From NCBI GenBank assembly GCA_003211835.1, contig QCRN01000009.1, positions 1 through 60,978 on the forward strand: a DNA stretch of 60,978 bases, given 5' to 3'. The DNA comes from Pelagibacteraceae bacterium AG-461-B04. Lineage in GTDB: Bacteria > Pseudomonadota > Alphaproteobacteria > Pelagibacterales > AG-422-B15. The translations under genes were made by a program, and so were the position numbers. Below, in pieces: positions 46,807-56,690 of this stretch. The notes beneath the pieces are model-generated. The model made no database searches and was not told the origin of the DNA. It saw only the letters and a program-made list of their open reading frames with translations. How positions within the stretch are numbered: the first letter of the stretch is position 1; every line of letters starts with the position of its first letter.

Positions 46807-47430
46807 ATGGAGGATTCGCCAGAAGCTCTTATGGAGCTAAAAAGTAATGTTTCACGTGAAACAATCAATAAACTTGATGTTTACAGATCATTGATACTTG
46901 CTGAAAAGCAAAGCCTTATATCAAAAAAGGACAAAAGCCTCATTTGGATTAGGCATTTTTATGATTCGCTGCGAATAAGTGATTTGATTCGCGAAAAAAA
47001 ACAAAAAATAATCGACATTGGCAGTGGATCAGGTCTTCCAGGAATTCCATTATCATTGTTTTATAATGGCGAAAATTCAATATTTTTGTGTGAAAATCGA
47101 CGAAAAAGAGCAGATTTTCTAGAGTACTGTATAGATGTTCTCAAACTTAAGAATACCTATGTGATTCCTCATAAAGTTGAAAAAGCAACAAATCAAAAAT
47201 TTGATGTTGTTTTAGCTAGAGCAGTTGGACGATTAAATGATCTGTTATCAATAAGTTATAATATATCGAAAAAAAGTACTACATTCCTTTTTCATAAAGG
47301 TATACATATAGATGATGAGATTGTTGAAGCCACTAAATATTGGAAATTTGATCATAAATTACATGAAAACAGTGTTAAAAAGGAATCTTATATTTTAGAA
47401 CTAAATAATGTAATAAAATCAAGTATTTAG
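46807..47430 (+). CDS. rsmG: 16S rRNA (guanine-527-N7)-methyltransferase
   Basis: A 207-residue SAM-dependent methyltransferase of G527. The binding loop IDIGSGSGLPGIPLSLFY (about 75-92) and VVLARAVGRLNDLL are characteristic. Near the N-terminus the residues NVSRET are encoded by DNA that is also a perfect parS site, so the sequence is under dual constraint. The gene is placed directly before parAB, as is usual. Confidence 0.96.
   Translation: MEDSPEALMELKSNVSRETINKLDVYRSLILAEKQSLISKKDKSLIWIRHFYDSLRISDLIREKKQKIIDIGSGSGLPGIPLSLFYNGENSIFLCENRRKRADFLEYCIDVLKLKNTYVIPHKVEKATNQKFDVVLARAVGRLNDLLSISYNISKKSTTFLFHKGIHIDDEIVEATKYWKFDHKLHENSVKKESYILELNNVIKSSI
46848..46863. promoter_or_regulatory. parS centromere site (ParB binding)
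   Basis: TGTTTCACGTGAAACA, a perfect 16-bp palindrome identical to the known chromosomal parS consensus, sits inside rsmG. ParB from the gene 1.4 kb downstream should load here to nucleate the segregation complex. It is the only parS I noticed in the window. Confidence 0.93.
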
Positions 47431-47431
47431 T

Positions 47432-48220
47432 ATGAAAAGGAAAATAATTGCTATTTCTAATCAAAAAGGAGGGGTCGGAAAGACGACCACAGCTATAAAC
47501 TTATCCACAGCTCTTGCGGCGACAGGGCAAAAGGTATTAATCATTGATCTCGATCCTCAGGGCAATGCAAGCACAGGTTTAGGGGTCGATTATGGTCAGA
47601 GGGAAAATTCTATTTACGAAGTATTAGCGGGACAAGTAAACATTTCAGACTCCATTCGAAAAACCGAAATTGATAATCTTTTTTTAATTCCTTCAACAGT
47701 TGATTTGTCTGGAATTGAACCTGAACTCGCTGATGTTAACGATCGAGCTTTCACATTAAAAAATATTTTTAACGCAAATGAAAAATTAAATGAGTTTGAT
47801 TTTATTTTTATTGATTGCCCACCCGCGTTAAGTTTGTTGACTGTCATGGCAATGACAACAGCCAATGCAATTATTGTTCCATTGCAATGTGAATTCTTCG
47901 CACTCGAAGGCCTCAGTCAGTTAATTAAAACAATTGAACGTGTAAAACAGAATCTAAATCCTGGGTTATCTATTGATGGGATTGTGTTGACGATGTACGA
48001 CAGCAGAAACAAATTATCTTCCCAAGTCGCGACAGACGTTAGAAATCATTTAAGGGAACAAGTTTACGAAACCATTATACCTCGAAACGTAAGAGTTTCA
48101 GAAGCTCCATCGTTTGGGATGCCTGCATTAATTTATGATCAAAGAGCGTCAGGCAGTCAGGCTTACTTAAGTCTTGCAAACGAAGTCATTAAACAAAACA
48201 AAGAACAAGAGGCAGCATAG
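47432..48220 (+). CDS. parA: Chromosome-partitioning ATPase ParA
   Basis: A 262-residue deviant Walker-A ATPase (Soj type). KGGVGKTTTAINLS is at about residues 10-23, LIIDLDPQGNASTGLG is the A' motif, and FIFIDCPPALSLLT is Walker B. It forms dimers on DNA that move ParB-parS and the replication origin. The start follows the rsmG stop by one base, and its stop overlaps the parB GTG by one base. Confidence 0.98.
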   Translation: MKRKIIAISNQKGGVGKTTTAINLSTALAATGQKVLIIDLDPQGNASTGLGVDYGQRENSIYEVLAGQVNISDSIRKTEIDNLFLIPSTVDLSGIEPELADVNDRAFTLKNIFNANEKLNEFDFIFIDCPPALSLLTVMAMTTANAIIVPLQCEFFALEGLSQLIKTIERVKQNLNPGLSIDGIVLTMYDSRNKLSSQVATDVRNHLREQVYETIIPRNVRVSEAPSFGMPALIYDQRASGSQAYLSLANEVIKQNKEQEAA

Positions 48221-49080
48221 TGGTTACAAACACAACAAAAAAAGGTTTAGGTCGTGGTCTTTCATCTTTAATGGGAGATACGGAAACTGCACTAACAAAA
48301 AATACTAATATCGGTCAAGAAACTAAAATACCAATTGCCAACTTAAAACCAAGTCCTTCTCAACCAAGAAGATTATTTAACAAAAATAGTATAAATGAAT
48401 TGGCTGACTCCATAAAAGCAAAAGGGTTAGTTCAACCATTAGTGGTTAGACCATCGCCCTCTGATGACAATAGTTATGAAATTATTGCAGGAGAAAGAAG
48501 ATGGCGCGCAGCACAAATTGCACAATTGCACGAGGTACCTGCAGTTATAAGAAATTTTAATGACACCGAAGCACTTGAAATTGCCATCATTGAAAATGTT
48601 CAACGATCCGACCTTTCACCAATTGAAGAAGCGGCGGGTTATAAAAGATTGATTGAAAATCATGGTCATACCCAAGAAGATTTGTCAGGAATTGTGGGAA
48701 AAAGTAGAAGTCACATAGCCAATATCATTAGATTATTATCGTTGCCGCAATCCATTCAAGACATGATAACTGAAGGAAAAATATCATCAGGTCATGCGCG
48801 TGCAATTATGAATAGTGCATTTCCAGAGCAATTAGCAGAAAAAATTATTAACGAAAATTTAAGCGTCAGGGATGCAGAAAATTTAGCAAAAGATAAAAAA
48901 GTTATAATTAAAAAACATAAACTAAAAGACCCTGATACAATCGATCTAGAGAATAAAATTTCAGAAAAACTCGGTTTGACCATCAACATTAATCATAAAG
49001 GTAAAAAAGGCGGCAGTATAAAAATTGACTACAAAACCCTTGATCAATTAGAAATGATTACGCAAAAGCTTAAAAACTAA
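48220..49080 (+). CDS. parB: Chromosome-partitioning protein ParB
   Basis: A 286-residue ParB/Spo0J, started by GTG. The N-terminal GLGRGLSSLMGD is typical. The CTP-binding region includes LKPSPSQPRRLF (about 45-56), GERRWRAAQIA (about 92-102) and ENVQRSDLSPIEEAAGYKRL. The helix-turn-helix follows (TQEDLSGIVGKSRSHIANIIRLLSLP, about residues 149-174). A C-terminal dimer domain ends the protein. It binds the parS at 46848-46863. It converges with holA, sharing overlapping stops. Confidence 0.97.
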   Translation: MVTNTTKKGLGRGLSSLMGDTETALTKNTNIGQETKIPIANLKPSPSQPRRLFNKNSINELADSIKAKGLVQPLVVRPSPSDDNSYEIIAGERRWRAAQIAQLHEVPAVIRNFNDTEALEIAIIENVQRSDLSPIEEAAGYKRLIENHGHTQEDLSGIVGKSRSHIANIIRLLSLPQSIQDMITEGKISSGHARAIMNSAFPEQLAEKIINENLSVRDAENLAKDKKVIIKKHKLKDPDTIDLENKISEKLGLTININHKGKKGGSIKIDYKTLDQLEMITQKLKN

Positions 49081-50102
49081 TTTTGAAAGTGTTGTTTGCC
49101 TTCGTGACAAATTGTTAGTATAGAACGCTCACAAAGAATGCTGGATAATTTATTATTGGTTTTACAATCAATTTCAGCATCAAGAAGTTGAGATAGATTT
49201 CTCTCAATTTTGTTTAAAGGCCAACGAACGCAGTGCTGCTGAAAATTGTCTTTATCTTTCCAAAATAAGGGAGGTTTTAAAAATTTAATTGCGGTATCAA
49301 AATTACTTCCTTTTTTCATTTCTACTTTTACTTTCTGTAACCTTTTCAGATAATTGATAAGACTGCGTAGAATAGAAATAGGATTATTACCTTCTAATAA
49401 TAATTTGCTAATGATACTCGAACTTTTACTCATATTTCCATACATCACTGACTCATTCATTTTTTGAAGATTATTTGAGCTTGTATCATTAAGCAAATTT
49501 TTTACTTCCTCAAGACTTGGATTAGCATCAGCATTAGCATAAAATAAACTTATTTTTTGAAGTTCATTGAAGCTGATCATTCGATCAGTGCTCAAAGTAT
49601 GCATGAGGTAGTTTTTTATATCGCGATTAATTGAAATATTATTTTCGTTCACAAAATTATCAATTAGCCTCATCATTGATTTAGCATCATCCTCATAGCA
49701 CGCTAATGTATAACACAGCGCATTACTCTCAAATAATTTCCTGAGTTTGGAAGTTTTCTTGAGATTATCAGCTTTGACGATCAGCATTGTTTGAGTGGGA
49801 GCCGAATCAATGACTCTTTTAAGCTCTGATATATTTTTATCTTTGAGTGACTCTAGAATAATGAGTTTATAACTGTTAAACATTGAAATGGAATTTGCTG
49901 AAGTTTCAAGAATGTCAGGATTTAGATCAAGACTTTTCCCTGTTATAGCAACCTCTTCAAAATCAACATCATTCAAATAGTCACTTTTAATTTTTTTAAT
50001 ATAATCCCTTATTAACCCCTCGTTTGGTCCATAAATTAAAAAAGGAAGAAAACCTTTATTCTCTTTTACTATTTTTTCAATTTGAAAATCTTTAATTATC
50101 AT
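49077..50102 (-). CDS. holA: DNA polymerase III delta subunit
   Basis: A 341-residue clamp-loader subunit that opens the beta sliding clamp. The N-terminal AAA+-like domain lacks a P-loop, as in the family, and the segment FLIYGPNEGLIRDYIKKI is typical. The middle and C-terminal helices include LLLEGNNPISILRSLINYLKRLQKV, the family's LL-x-x-G-x-x-P motif (about residues 228-252). Sequence is divergent but position beside lptE and leuS supports the call. It starts 11 bp inside the lptE end. Confidence 0.92.
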   Translation of the reverse strand: MIIKDFQIEKIVKENKGFLPFLIYGPNEGLIRDYIKKIKSDYLNDVDFEEVAITGKSLDLNPDILETSANSISMFNSYKLIILESLKDKNISELKRVIDSAPTQTMLIVKADNLKKTSKLRKLFESNALCYTLACYEDDAKSMMRLIDNFVNENNISINRDIKNYLMHTLSTDRMISFNELQKISLFYANADANPSLEEVKNLLNDTSSNNLQKMNESVMYGNMSKSSSIISKLLLEGNNPISILRSLINYLKRLQKVKVEMKKGSNFDTAIKFLKPPLFWKDKDNFQQHCVRWPLNKIERNLSQLLDAEIDCKTNNKLSSILCERSILTICHEGKQHFQN

Positions 50103-50595
50103 TCGTGATTGAAGTATCGATTTGTATTTTGGAGATCATCATTTGAGTAGCACTACTGGTTGCGCTACGAATCATTCTCTTTTTTTTGTCATCACTTTCA
50201 ATTTCAGATGTCTCAACAGTGTATTCTGCAAAACCTCTAACCACATCGTTTATTAAAGTCTCATTTGCATTTATAGCTTTTACTTTGAAATTTATAACTA
50301 TTTCAATTCTATATTTCGAAACAGTTCCATCTGTATTAGTAATTAAAGGATCTAAATTTTCAGATATCTCCAAATCAATAATAAACTCCTTTACAGTCTT
50401 CGAGCCAGAAGGAAAAGATTTTTTTATTTCCTCTTTTATTTGTCTAGAGACATTACTTTCATTTACTATATTTATGGAATAACTATTTAAGTTTATGCTA
50501 TTTTCAGAAAACTTGTACATAGGCTTGAAGCCACAGCTTACTAAATAGAAAAACACAGATATGAGGAGACCAATTTTAATTATGTTATGTAGCAT
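50092..50595 (-). CDS. lptE: LPS-assembly lipoprotein LptE
   Basis: A 167-residue outer-membrane lipoprotein that plugs the LptD barrel and helps insert LPS. The signal ends in a lipobox LVSC (Cys at about residue 21), followed by GFKPMY, the standard LptE mature start. The rest has alternating beta strands (YRIEIVINFKVKAI) and the C-terminal helix. Its place between leuS and holA is the standard alphaproteobacterial one, here with a sulfotransferase gene inserted. Confidence 0.9.
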   Translation of the reverse strand: MLHNIIKIGLLISVFFYLVSCGFKPMYKFSENSINLNSYSINIVNESNVSRQIKEEIKKSFPSGSKTVKEFIIDLEISENLDPLITNTDGTVSKYRIEIVINFKVKAINANETLINDVVRGFAEYTVETSEIESDDKKKRMIRSATSSATQMMISKIQIDTSITNDN

Positions 50596-52327
50596 TTTTT
50601 TCTAAAACCTCGATCATCTCGGTTAAGTGAGATTTATAATTTTCCCATGCACCAATTGATTTTTTATTTATGGGTTGTCTTACTTGTTCAAGACTTGCCG
50701 TTCTTACCTGACGCCTATTTTTATAAAATTCTATACAATTTTCTTCCCAGTCTAAACCACAAAATTTAAGTAATTGAGCAGTGATATTTTTTTGGTCATT
50801 GACCAGATTTTCATTATCAAGGATAAAAATATCTTTTTTAAATTTCTTTAACCAGACATTCATTAGATTTGTGTGAAATTGATAATACTTGGCAAGTGTT
50901 TTTTGATTATAGCAGTAAAGATGTCTTCCTTCCACAAACCTTTGTGTTAGTAATGAAAAACAATTATCCGCGGGTTTTCTTTTACAGTAAATTATTTTTG
51001 CTTCAGGTAAAATAAATCTTATCAAATCTATTAATAGAAAATTATGGGGCATCTTATCACAAATATATCTTTCACCTCGCCTATTTATATTGGCTAACAT
51101 CTTGAGATATTCTTCTCTTACACTTACAAGAGTTTCCTTGGTTTCTATGTTTTTAATATATTTTTCAATATTGCTGGTTTCAGGATTATTAACTACATCC
51201 TGTAATTTCGTCAATTGTAACAGATAACGCAACTCGCCGGCTCCATAAACTTCTGTATGTGATGATAAAATCTGTTCACACAGAGTTGTACCAGACCTGG
51301 GCATTCCGCATATAAATATTGGTATTATTGAATTTCCTTTTTTTTGAATTGTGGGGTAGTCTTTATTGCTTGCAAGTTTATCAAATAAAATCTTTTCTTT
51401 TTTAACATCATATTCATCGATTTTTGAGCATAATTTATTCATTATTTCTAAGTATTCATAAGACTTATCAAAGTTTTCGATATTTCTAAAGTATTCAAAA
51501 AATCCTCTAGCTAAAGTAATTTTCTGATCGATATTGAGGTCAGAACTATTGAGCCTGCCTGCAAAAAATTCTATTTCTTGCTCATCTAATAAATTTTTTT
51601 TATCACCCGCATACTGGGCGAAAAATTGAATAAGGTTTTTGACAGGTTCATTATTTAATCGTTTTTTGAATAAGTTTTTAAAGCCAATATCAACAATTTT
51701 TTTCGATTTTTTAAAATCACCTATTTCTCGGTAGGCTGTTGCTAAATTAATTTGAAACTCCTCATTATTTGGATAATCCCTCACAAGGCTCTCCATTAAA
51801 TCAATAGCTTTATTTATGTCGTGATTTAAGATTAATGATTTTGCGTGAGTACTTATTGTATTTGGATTATTGGGATCAATTTGGAGCAAGGTTTTTGAAT
51901 ATTCTAGAGATTTTTCTCCGTCACCTCTTCGAGCATATAAGCTAGCAAGGTTATTGACTGCAGGATAATAATTATTTGATATTGATAATGACTGTATAAA
52001 GCATTGTATTGCAAGATCATACTCCTTAACAATAATATAAGATGTTCCCATATTATTATAAGCTTCAAAACCTCTCGGATTTTTTTCTATGCATTTCACA
52101 AAAAAATCAAATGACTCCTCAACCCTTCCACTATCTTGGTACAGTATTCCTATGTGTCTGTTTAACTCATAACTTTGAGGATGAGTAACGAGTAGTCTTT
52201 TATATATACTTTCAGCTTTATTAAAACTACGAGTTTCGTGAACTTTAATTGCACTTGCTAATGCTTCAAAAAATTTTTTATCTTCTATTCCTTTGCCTTT
52301 ATTTTTTCTGCGTTCGTGTCTATTCAT
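50585..52327 (-). CDS. TPR-sulfotransferase fusion protein
   Basis: A 580-residue protein. Residues about 20-235 form several tetratricopeptide repeats ([51 protein letters not shown], then [17 protein letters not shown]). A linker leads to a sulfotransferase domain from about 315. The 5'-PAPS loop is [17 protein letters not shown] (about 330-346), and the 3' loop segment [20 protein letters not shown] comes later. It would transfer sulfate from PAPS to a sugar, lipid or protein; the substrate is unknown. It overlaps lptE by 11 bp and leuS by 8 bp, so it is coupled to both. Confidence 0.87.
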   Translation of the reverse strand: MNRHERRKNKGKGIEDKKFFEALASAIKVHETRSFNKAESIYKRLLVTHPQSYELNRHIGILYQDSGRVEESFDFFVKCIEKNPRGFEAYNNMGTSYIIVKEYDLAIQCFIQSLSISNNYYPAVNNLASLYARRGDGEKSLEYSKTLLQIDPNNPNTISTHAKSLILNHDINKAIDLMESLVRDYPNNEEFQINLATAYREIGDFKKSKKIVDIGFKNLFKKRLNNEPVKNLIQFFAQYAGDKKNLLDEQEIEFFAGRLNSSDLNIDQKITLARGFFEYFRNIENFDKSYEYLEIMNKLCSKIDEYDVKKEKILFDKLASNKDYPTIQKKGNSIIPIFICGMPRSGTTLCEQILSSHTEVYGAGELRYLLQLTKLQDVVNNPETSNIEKYIKNIETKETLVSVREEYLKMLANINRRGERYICDKMPHNFLLIDLIRFILPEAKIIYCKRKPADNCFSLLTQRFVEGRHLYCYNQKTLAKYYQFHTNLMNVWLKKFKKDIFILDNENLVNDQKNITAQLLKFCGLDWEENCIEFYKNRRQVRTASLEQVRQPINKKSIGAWENYKSHLTEMIEVLEKNAT

Positions 52328-54896
52328 TTTTAGATATTACAATATTTAAAATTTTATTAGGGACAAATATTTTTTTGACAATAACTAAGTCTTTAATTTG
52401 CTCGTTAACACTTTTGATACTTTCAACTTCTTTCATTACTTCTTCTTCACTCGCTTCAACTTTTGTTTCAACTTCAGCTCTCCTTTTTCCATTCACTTGA
52501 ATTACAATCTTGACAGTTTCCTTTACAAGATATTTTTCATCAACATCAGGCCAAGGTTCTGATGTTAGGGAGTTACTATTTCCACACAAACTCCAGCACT
52601 CTTCAGCTAAATGTGGAACCATGGGCTCAATAATACGAATTAATATTCTCAAAGAGGCTTTGAGGGCACTTTTATCATTTTCAACAAAAACTTTAAATTT
52701 TGAAATATGGTTTATGAGTTCATAAATTTTAGCGACCCCAACATTCATTTGAAAATTTTCAATACTTTTAGTAACGGCGTCTAATGATCGATGGGTGCTT
52801 TGAAGTAGCATTATAGCATTTTTCGAGTTGTCTTGATTATATATTGTAATTTTTTCATCACTTAGTATTGAGAGATTTGAAGTGATTGTTGACCATATTT
52901 TTTGGCAAAATCTCCAAGAACCCTGAATTCCAGAATCGGACCAATTTATATCTCTGTCGGGAGGACTATCAGATAGCATAAACCATCTGGCTGAGTCAGA
53001 TCCGTAGCTTTTAATAATCTCTTCGGGATCAATGACATTTTTCTTTGATTTTGACATTGACTCAATTGCGCCCATCGTAACTTCTAATCCATTTGATGTT
53101 TGATAAAATTTACCATTTTTTTCTTCAACATCATTTGGAAACACCCATGCATTATTTTTATTTTTATAGGTCGCATGACAAACCATTCCTTGTGTGAAAA
53201 GAGAATCAAATGGCTCATCAATTTTTTTTATTTTCAAAGCCTTTGTAAAAAATCTTGAATAAAGTAAATGTAGAATCGCGTGCTCGATGCCGCCAACATA
53301 TTGATCCACAGGCATCCAGTAGTTAATTTCATTTTCATCAAAGGGGTTGTTATTTTTGGGGGAGCAAAATCTCAAAAAATACCATGCTGAGTCAACAAAA
53401 GTATCGAGAGTATCTGTTTCTCTAATTGCCTTCATTCCGGTGTGTGGGCATGTTGTATATTTCCAGTTAGGATGATTTTCTAGAGGATTACCAGATTGAC
53501 TCAGATCGACTTCAGTTGGAAGCTCAATGGGTAAATCCTTTTCGGGAACAGGAATAATTTTTCCGTCCTCACGATATAAAATCGGTATAGGGCAACCCCA
53601 GTAACGTTGTCTTGAAATACCCCAATCTCGCAATCGATAATTAATTGTTTTTTTACCTATTTTAATTTTTTCTAATTCACTAATAATCTTTTTTTTAGCC
53701 TCAGCAATTTTTAGTCCATTTAAGAAGGACGAGTTGATTAGAGAACCTTCTCCCGTGTAGGCCTCATTATCAATAGTGGTACTCGTATTATCAGGTTTAA
53801 TAACTTCAATTATTTCAAGATTATATTTTTTTGCAAAATCAAAATCTCTTTGATCATGGGCTGGGCAACCATAAATGGCTCCTGTTCCATAATCCATCAA
53901 TATAAAGTTTGCAATAAACAAAGGTAGTTTTTTGCCTTCTATAAAAGGATGTTTAATTTTCAGTGCTGTTGAAATTCCAATTTTTTCGTTTTTTGAAATA
54001 GTTTCTTCGTTTAATTTTTGAGATCTAAGACCATTGATTTCCCTCACAATATCTGGATCATTTTTAAGTATGTCGTCCACGATTGGATGAAAAGGTGAAA
54101 TAGCAATGAAAGTCGCCCCAAAAATTGTATCAGGTCTTGTAGTGAAAATTTGCAACTTTTCGGGCTTATATTCTTTATAGCCAGACTCTATTTCAAAATG
54201 AACTTCGCAACCTACAGACCGGCCAATCCAATTTTTTTGCATTGTTTTTACTTTTTCTGGCCAGCCAGGCATATCTTCTAAACTCTCTAAGAGGCTATTT
54301 GCATGGGACGTAATTTTAAAAAACCACTGTGACAATTTTTTTTGCTCTACGTCTGCACCTGATCGCCAACCTTTACCGTCAATCACTTGTTCATTTGCCA
54401 GTACTGTATTTTCAACAGGATCCCAATTAACAAGAGATTCTTTTTTATATATCAAATCTTCTTTATAAAACCGAAGAAATAACTTTTGCTGCTGATGATA
54501 ATATTCTTTATCACAGGTAGCCACTTCACGATCCCAATCTATTGAGAGACCCATCGATTGAAGTTGGGATCTCATTGTATCAATATTTTCATAGGTCCAT
54601 TTACTAGGCGAAATATTATTTTCGATGGCAGCGTTTTCTGCAGGCAAACCAAAAGCATCCCAACCCATTGGATGCATAACATTGAAACCTTTTGCTCTTT
54701 TGTATCTTGCGATTACATCGCCAAGAGTATAATTTCTAACGTGACCCATATGGATTTTACCAGAAGGATAAGGAAACATTTCTAAAATATAATATTTATC
54801 TTTCTCAGTTTTTATTTCGCTTTTGAACGTATTGTTCTCACGCCAAAACGATTGCCATTTTGATTCTATAACTCTTGGATTATATTTTTCAGACAT
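52320..54896 (-). CDS. leuS: Leucyl-tRNA synthetase
   Basis: An 858-residue class I synthetase. HIGH is in [19 protein letters not shown] (about 42-60). The CP1 editing domain includes [12 protein letters not shown] (about 248-259) and [20 protein letters not shown]. The [15 protein letters not shown] loop (about 618-632) is the KMSKS equivalent. The anticodon domain follows. Length and motifs are intact. It lies downstream of the DUF3576 gene by 21 bp. Confidence 0.98.
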   Translation of the reverse strand: MSEKYNPRVIESKWQSFWRENNTFKSEIKTEKDKYYILEMFPYPSGKIHMGHVRNYTLGDVIARYKRAKGFNVMHPMGWDAFGLPAENAAIENNISPSKWTYENIDTMRSQLQSMGLSIDWDREVATCDKEYYHQQQKLFLRFYKEDLIYKKESLVNWDPVENTVLANEQVIDGKGWRSGADVEQKKLSQWFFKITSHANSLLESLEDMPGWPEKVKTMQKNWIGRSVGCEVHFEIESGYKEYKPEKLQIFTTRPDTIFGATFIAISPFHPIVDDILKNDPDIVREINGLRSQKLNEETISKNEKIGISTALKIKHPFIEGKKLPLFIANFILMDYGTGAIYGCPAHDQRDFDFAKKYNLEIIEVIKPDNTSTTIDNEAYTGEGSLINSSFLNGLKIAEAKKKIISELEKIKIGKKTINYRLRDWGISRQRYWGCPIPILYREDGKIIPVPEKDLPIELPTEVDLSQSGNPLENHPNWKYTTCPHTGMKAIRETDTLDTFVDSAWYFLRFCSPKNNNPFDENEINYWMPVDQYVGGIEHAILHLLYSRFFTKALKIKKIDEPFDSLFTQGMVCHATYKNKNNAWVFPNDVEEKNGKFYQTSNGLEVTMGAIESMSKSKKNVIDPEEIIKSYGSDSARWFMLSDSPPDRDINWSDSGIQGSWRFCQKIWSTITSNLSILSDEKITIYNQDNSKNAIMLLQSTHRSLDAVTKSIENFQMNVGVAKIYELINHISKFKVFVENDKSALKASLRILIRIIEPMVPHLAEECWSLCGNSNSLTSEPWPDVDEKYLVKETVKIVIQVNGKRRAEVETKVEASEEEVMKEVESIKSVNEQIKDLVIVKKIFVPNKILNIVISKNE

Positions 54897-54917
54897 TTAA
54901 ATAAACTAAGTTATTTA

Positions 54918-55469
54918 CTATGATAAGTCGATCGCACTTTTCAGCGAACGTGCTTCAGATAATATGCTAGTTTTTATTTTATCTGCTTGGTCGTTATCTA
55001 AACCTAAATCATTCCATTTATTGCCATCAAACTCTTGTTTAAATATTTGAACAACAATTGAGTTGTCTGTTAATTGGTTATCTATGATACGAACATTAAT
55101 TTTTATTCTTAATTTGTTTGCATTAACAGCATACCAATCGGTTATGACCACGCCTGATGCAGAATCTACTGATGCAAGTGGCATAAAACTTAATTTATCC
55201 AGCACAACATTAAATGTTAAACTGTCAATTGATGAATCAAATTCTCCATCTCCGCCTAAAACTAATTCTCGAAAAGTAGGTTTGTCGTCCCCTGTTCTAT
55301 AACTAAGGGCTCTGTCATTGACATTGTCACCCACAATGACTGTTCGAGGGTCTGTTTCATTTTGAACAATATCCAGTTGGCTACACCCATTTGCAAATAG
55401 AAATGCCAAAAGCAAAATTGTTAGAAAATAACTGGTTTTTCTGAGTTTAGTTTGTTTTTGTGTATTCAT
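54918..55469 (-). CDS. DUF3576 family lipoprotein
   Basis: A 183-residue lipoprotein (lipobox FANGC, Cys about residue 29) of the alphaproteobacterial DUF3576 family. It contains the pattern WYAVNANKLRIKINVRIIDNQL and ends with SILSEARSLKSAIDL. It sits immediately upstream of leuS, its usual neighbour. Function is unknown; an outer-membrane or periplasmic role is likely from the signal. The gap to the divergent porin gene holds the porin promoter. Confidence 0.88.
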   Translation of the reverse strand: MNTQKQTKLRKTSYFLTILLLAFLFANGCSQLDIVQNETDPRTVIVGDNVNDRALSYRTGDDKPTFRELVLGGDGEFDSSIDSLTFNVVLDKLSFMPLASVDSASGVVITDWYAVNANKLRIKINVRIIDNQLTDNSIVVQIFKQEFDGNKWNDLGLDNDQADKIKTSILSEARSLKSAIDLS

Positions 55470-55554
55470 AGAAGTTAGAGGATTTCGCTCAATATAACAA
55501 AAATGCTTAATACATCAAATTTTATTAAAACATAGGTTTTTGGTTAGTTTTATG

Positions 55555-55563
55555 TGATATAAT
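55555..55563 (+). promoter_or_regulatory. Extended -10 promoter of the porin gene
   Basis: TGATATAAT at 55555-55563 is a perfect TGN-TATAAT extended -10 element. No good -35 lies at the correct spacing (TTGGTT at 55540-55545 is only 12 bases away), which is common for extended -10 promoters. Transcription would begin near 55570, giving a leader of roughly 118 bases before the porin ATG at 55688. The motif is seen; use is inferred. Confidence 0.45.
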
Positions 55564-55687
55564 TACAACATATTCACATAAAAAGAGTGACATTAATACA
55601 AAATTGTTATTTTTTTCTAATTTTTTGATAAATTACCGCCAAGTTAAATTTAACTATGATCAATTATCATTTGAAAGGAAAAAACTT

Positions 55688-56605
55688 ATGAATAGATCAA
55701 AAATCTTAGGCGCATCCGCTCTTGCTTCTTTAATGGCAGCTGGTGCAGCTCAAGCTGAAATGTCAATCAGTGGTTATACACTGGGTGCATTTGCTGATAG
55801 TGACGGTGGTGGTTTATCCAACTACAACACTTCAGAAACAATCACAGTTACTTATTCCGATACATTAAATAACGGAATGGGTTTAACTATCGCTCATGAC
55901 TTAACACACGCGTCTCATGCTTCTGCAATCGTTCTTGATACTGGCATGGGTTCACTAACATTTGGTGCAGGTGGAAAGGGTGATTCAGCTCTTGATAAAG
56001 TTGACACATCTACTGCTTGTTTCAGTATGTTCTGGTGTTCAAACGCTTACAGCACAGTTGGTGGCGGTGGAACATATAACGATGGTGACGCTGACTCTAA
56101 TAATTCAATCAGATATACATCACCATCAATCAATGGCTTCACAGTCCAAGCTTCTCACGGTTTAGAGAGCTCTGGTGATGTGGCAGGTGTTTTCTCAATG
56201 GGAGTCACTGGTTCAATCATGGGTGCAACTGTTAAAGCTGGTTTTGCTGACATTGATTTTGACCAACCTAAAAACACAACAGAAACTGACAAAACATCTT
56301 CTATGTATGCGGTTGGTTACTCAATTGCTGGCTTAGACTTAGGTTATGCAGTGTACGACTCTGATGATTCTACAAGCGCTGAGGAAACTCAGTACGGTGT
56401 AGGTACATCATTAATGGGTATGTACGTTGGTGCTCAGTTTGGTGCACATGACTCAACTGGTAATGACATAGACTATATGACTTTATCAGCAATTAAAGAC
56501 ATGGGCGCTGCTCAATTCTCTTATGAGTACATTGAGACAGACGTAGCTACAACTGATACTGGTGATAGCGATACACATATCTTCGCTTACCAAATCGGAT
56601 TCTAA
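55688..56605 (+). CDS. Outer-membrane porin (gram-negative porin family)
   Basis: A 305-residue porin precursor. The signal peptide MNRSKILGASALASLMAAGAAQA (about 1-23 across two stretches) is followed by beta strands such as EMSISGYTLGAFAD and repeated short amphipathic strands with turns rich in D, G and S. It ends IFAYQIGF with the C-terminal Phe required for BAM recognition. The ATG at 55688 has AAGGAA as ribosome site and gives the signal peptide; an upstream in-frame start at 55604 is rejected. Cys occur twice in an external loop (ACFSMFWCS). It is monocistronic, flanked by its promoter and an intrinsic terminator, typical of an abundant protein. Confidence 0.9.
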   Translation: MNRSKILGASALASLMAAGAAQAEMSISGYTLGAFADSDGGGLSNYNTSETITVTYSDTLNNGMGLTIAHDLTHASHASAIVLDTGMGSLTFGAGGKGDSALDKVDTSTACFSMFWCSNAYSTVGGGGTYNDGDADSNNSIRYTSPSINGFTVQASHGLESSGDVAGVFSMGVTGSIMGATVKAGFADIDFDQPKNTTETDKTSSMYAVGYSIAGLDLGYAVYDSDDSTSAEETQYGVGTSLMGMYVGAQFGAHDSTGNDIDYMTLSAIKDMGAAQFSYEYIETDVATTDTGDSDTHIFAYQIGF

Positions 56606-56640
56606 GTTAAGTTATTTTAACCTAACTTAAAATGCATTAA

Positions 56641-56675
56641 ACACTCCGCGCTTAATTGCGTGGGGTGTTTTTTTA
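56641..56675 (+). terminator. Intrinsic terminator of the porin gene
   Basis: ACACTCCGCG (56641-56650) pairs with CGTGGGGTGT (56659-56668) across an eight-base loop, forming a 10-bp stem with two G-U pairs, followed by a run of T. It is the only strong stem-plus-T-tract terminator I found in the window. Confidence 0.88.
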
Positions 56676-56690
56676 TGTTAAATCAACAAT

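Noticed and set aside
55604-55687. An upstream start for the porin
   Set aside because: It would place 28 extra residues before a perfect signal peptide; the ATG at 55688 has a good ribosome site.
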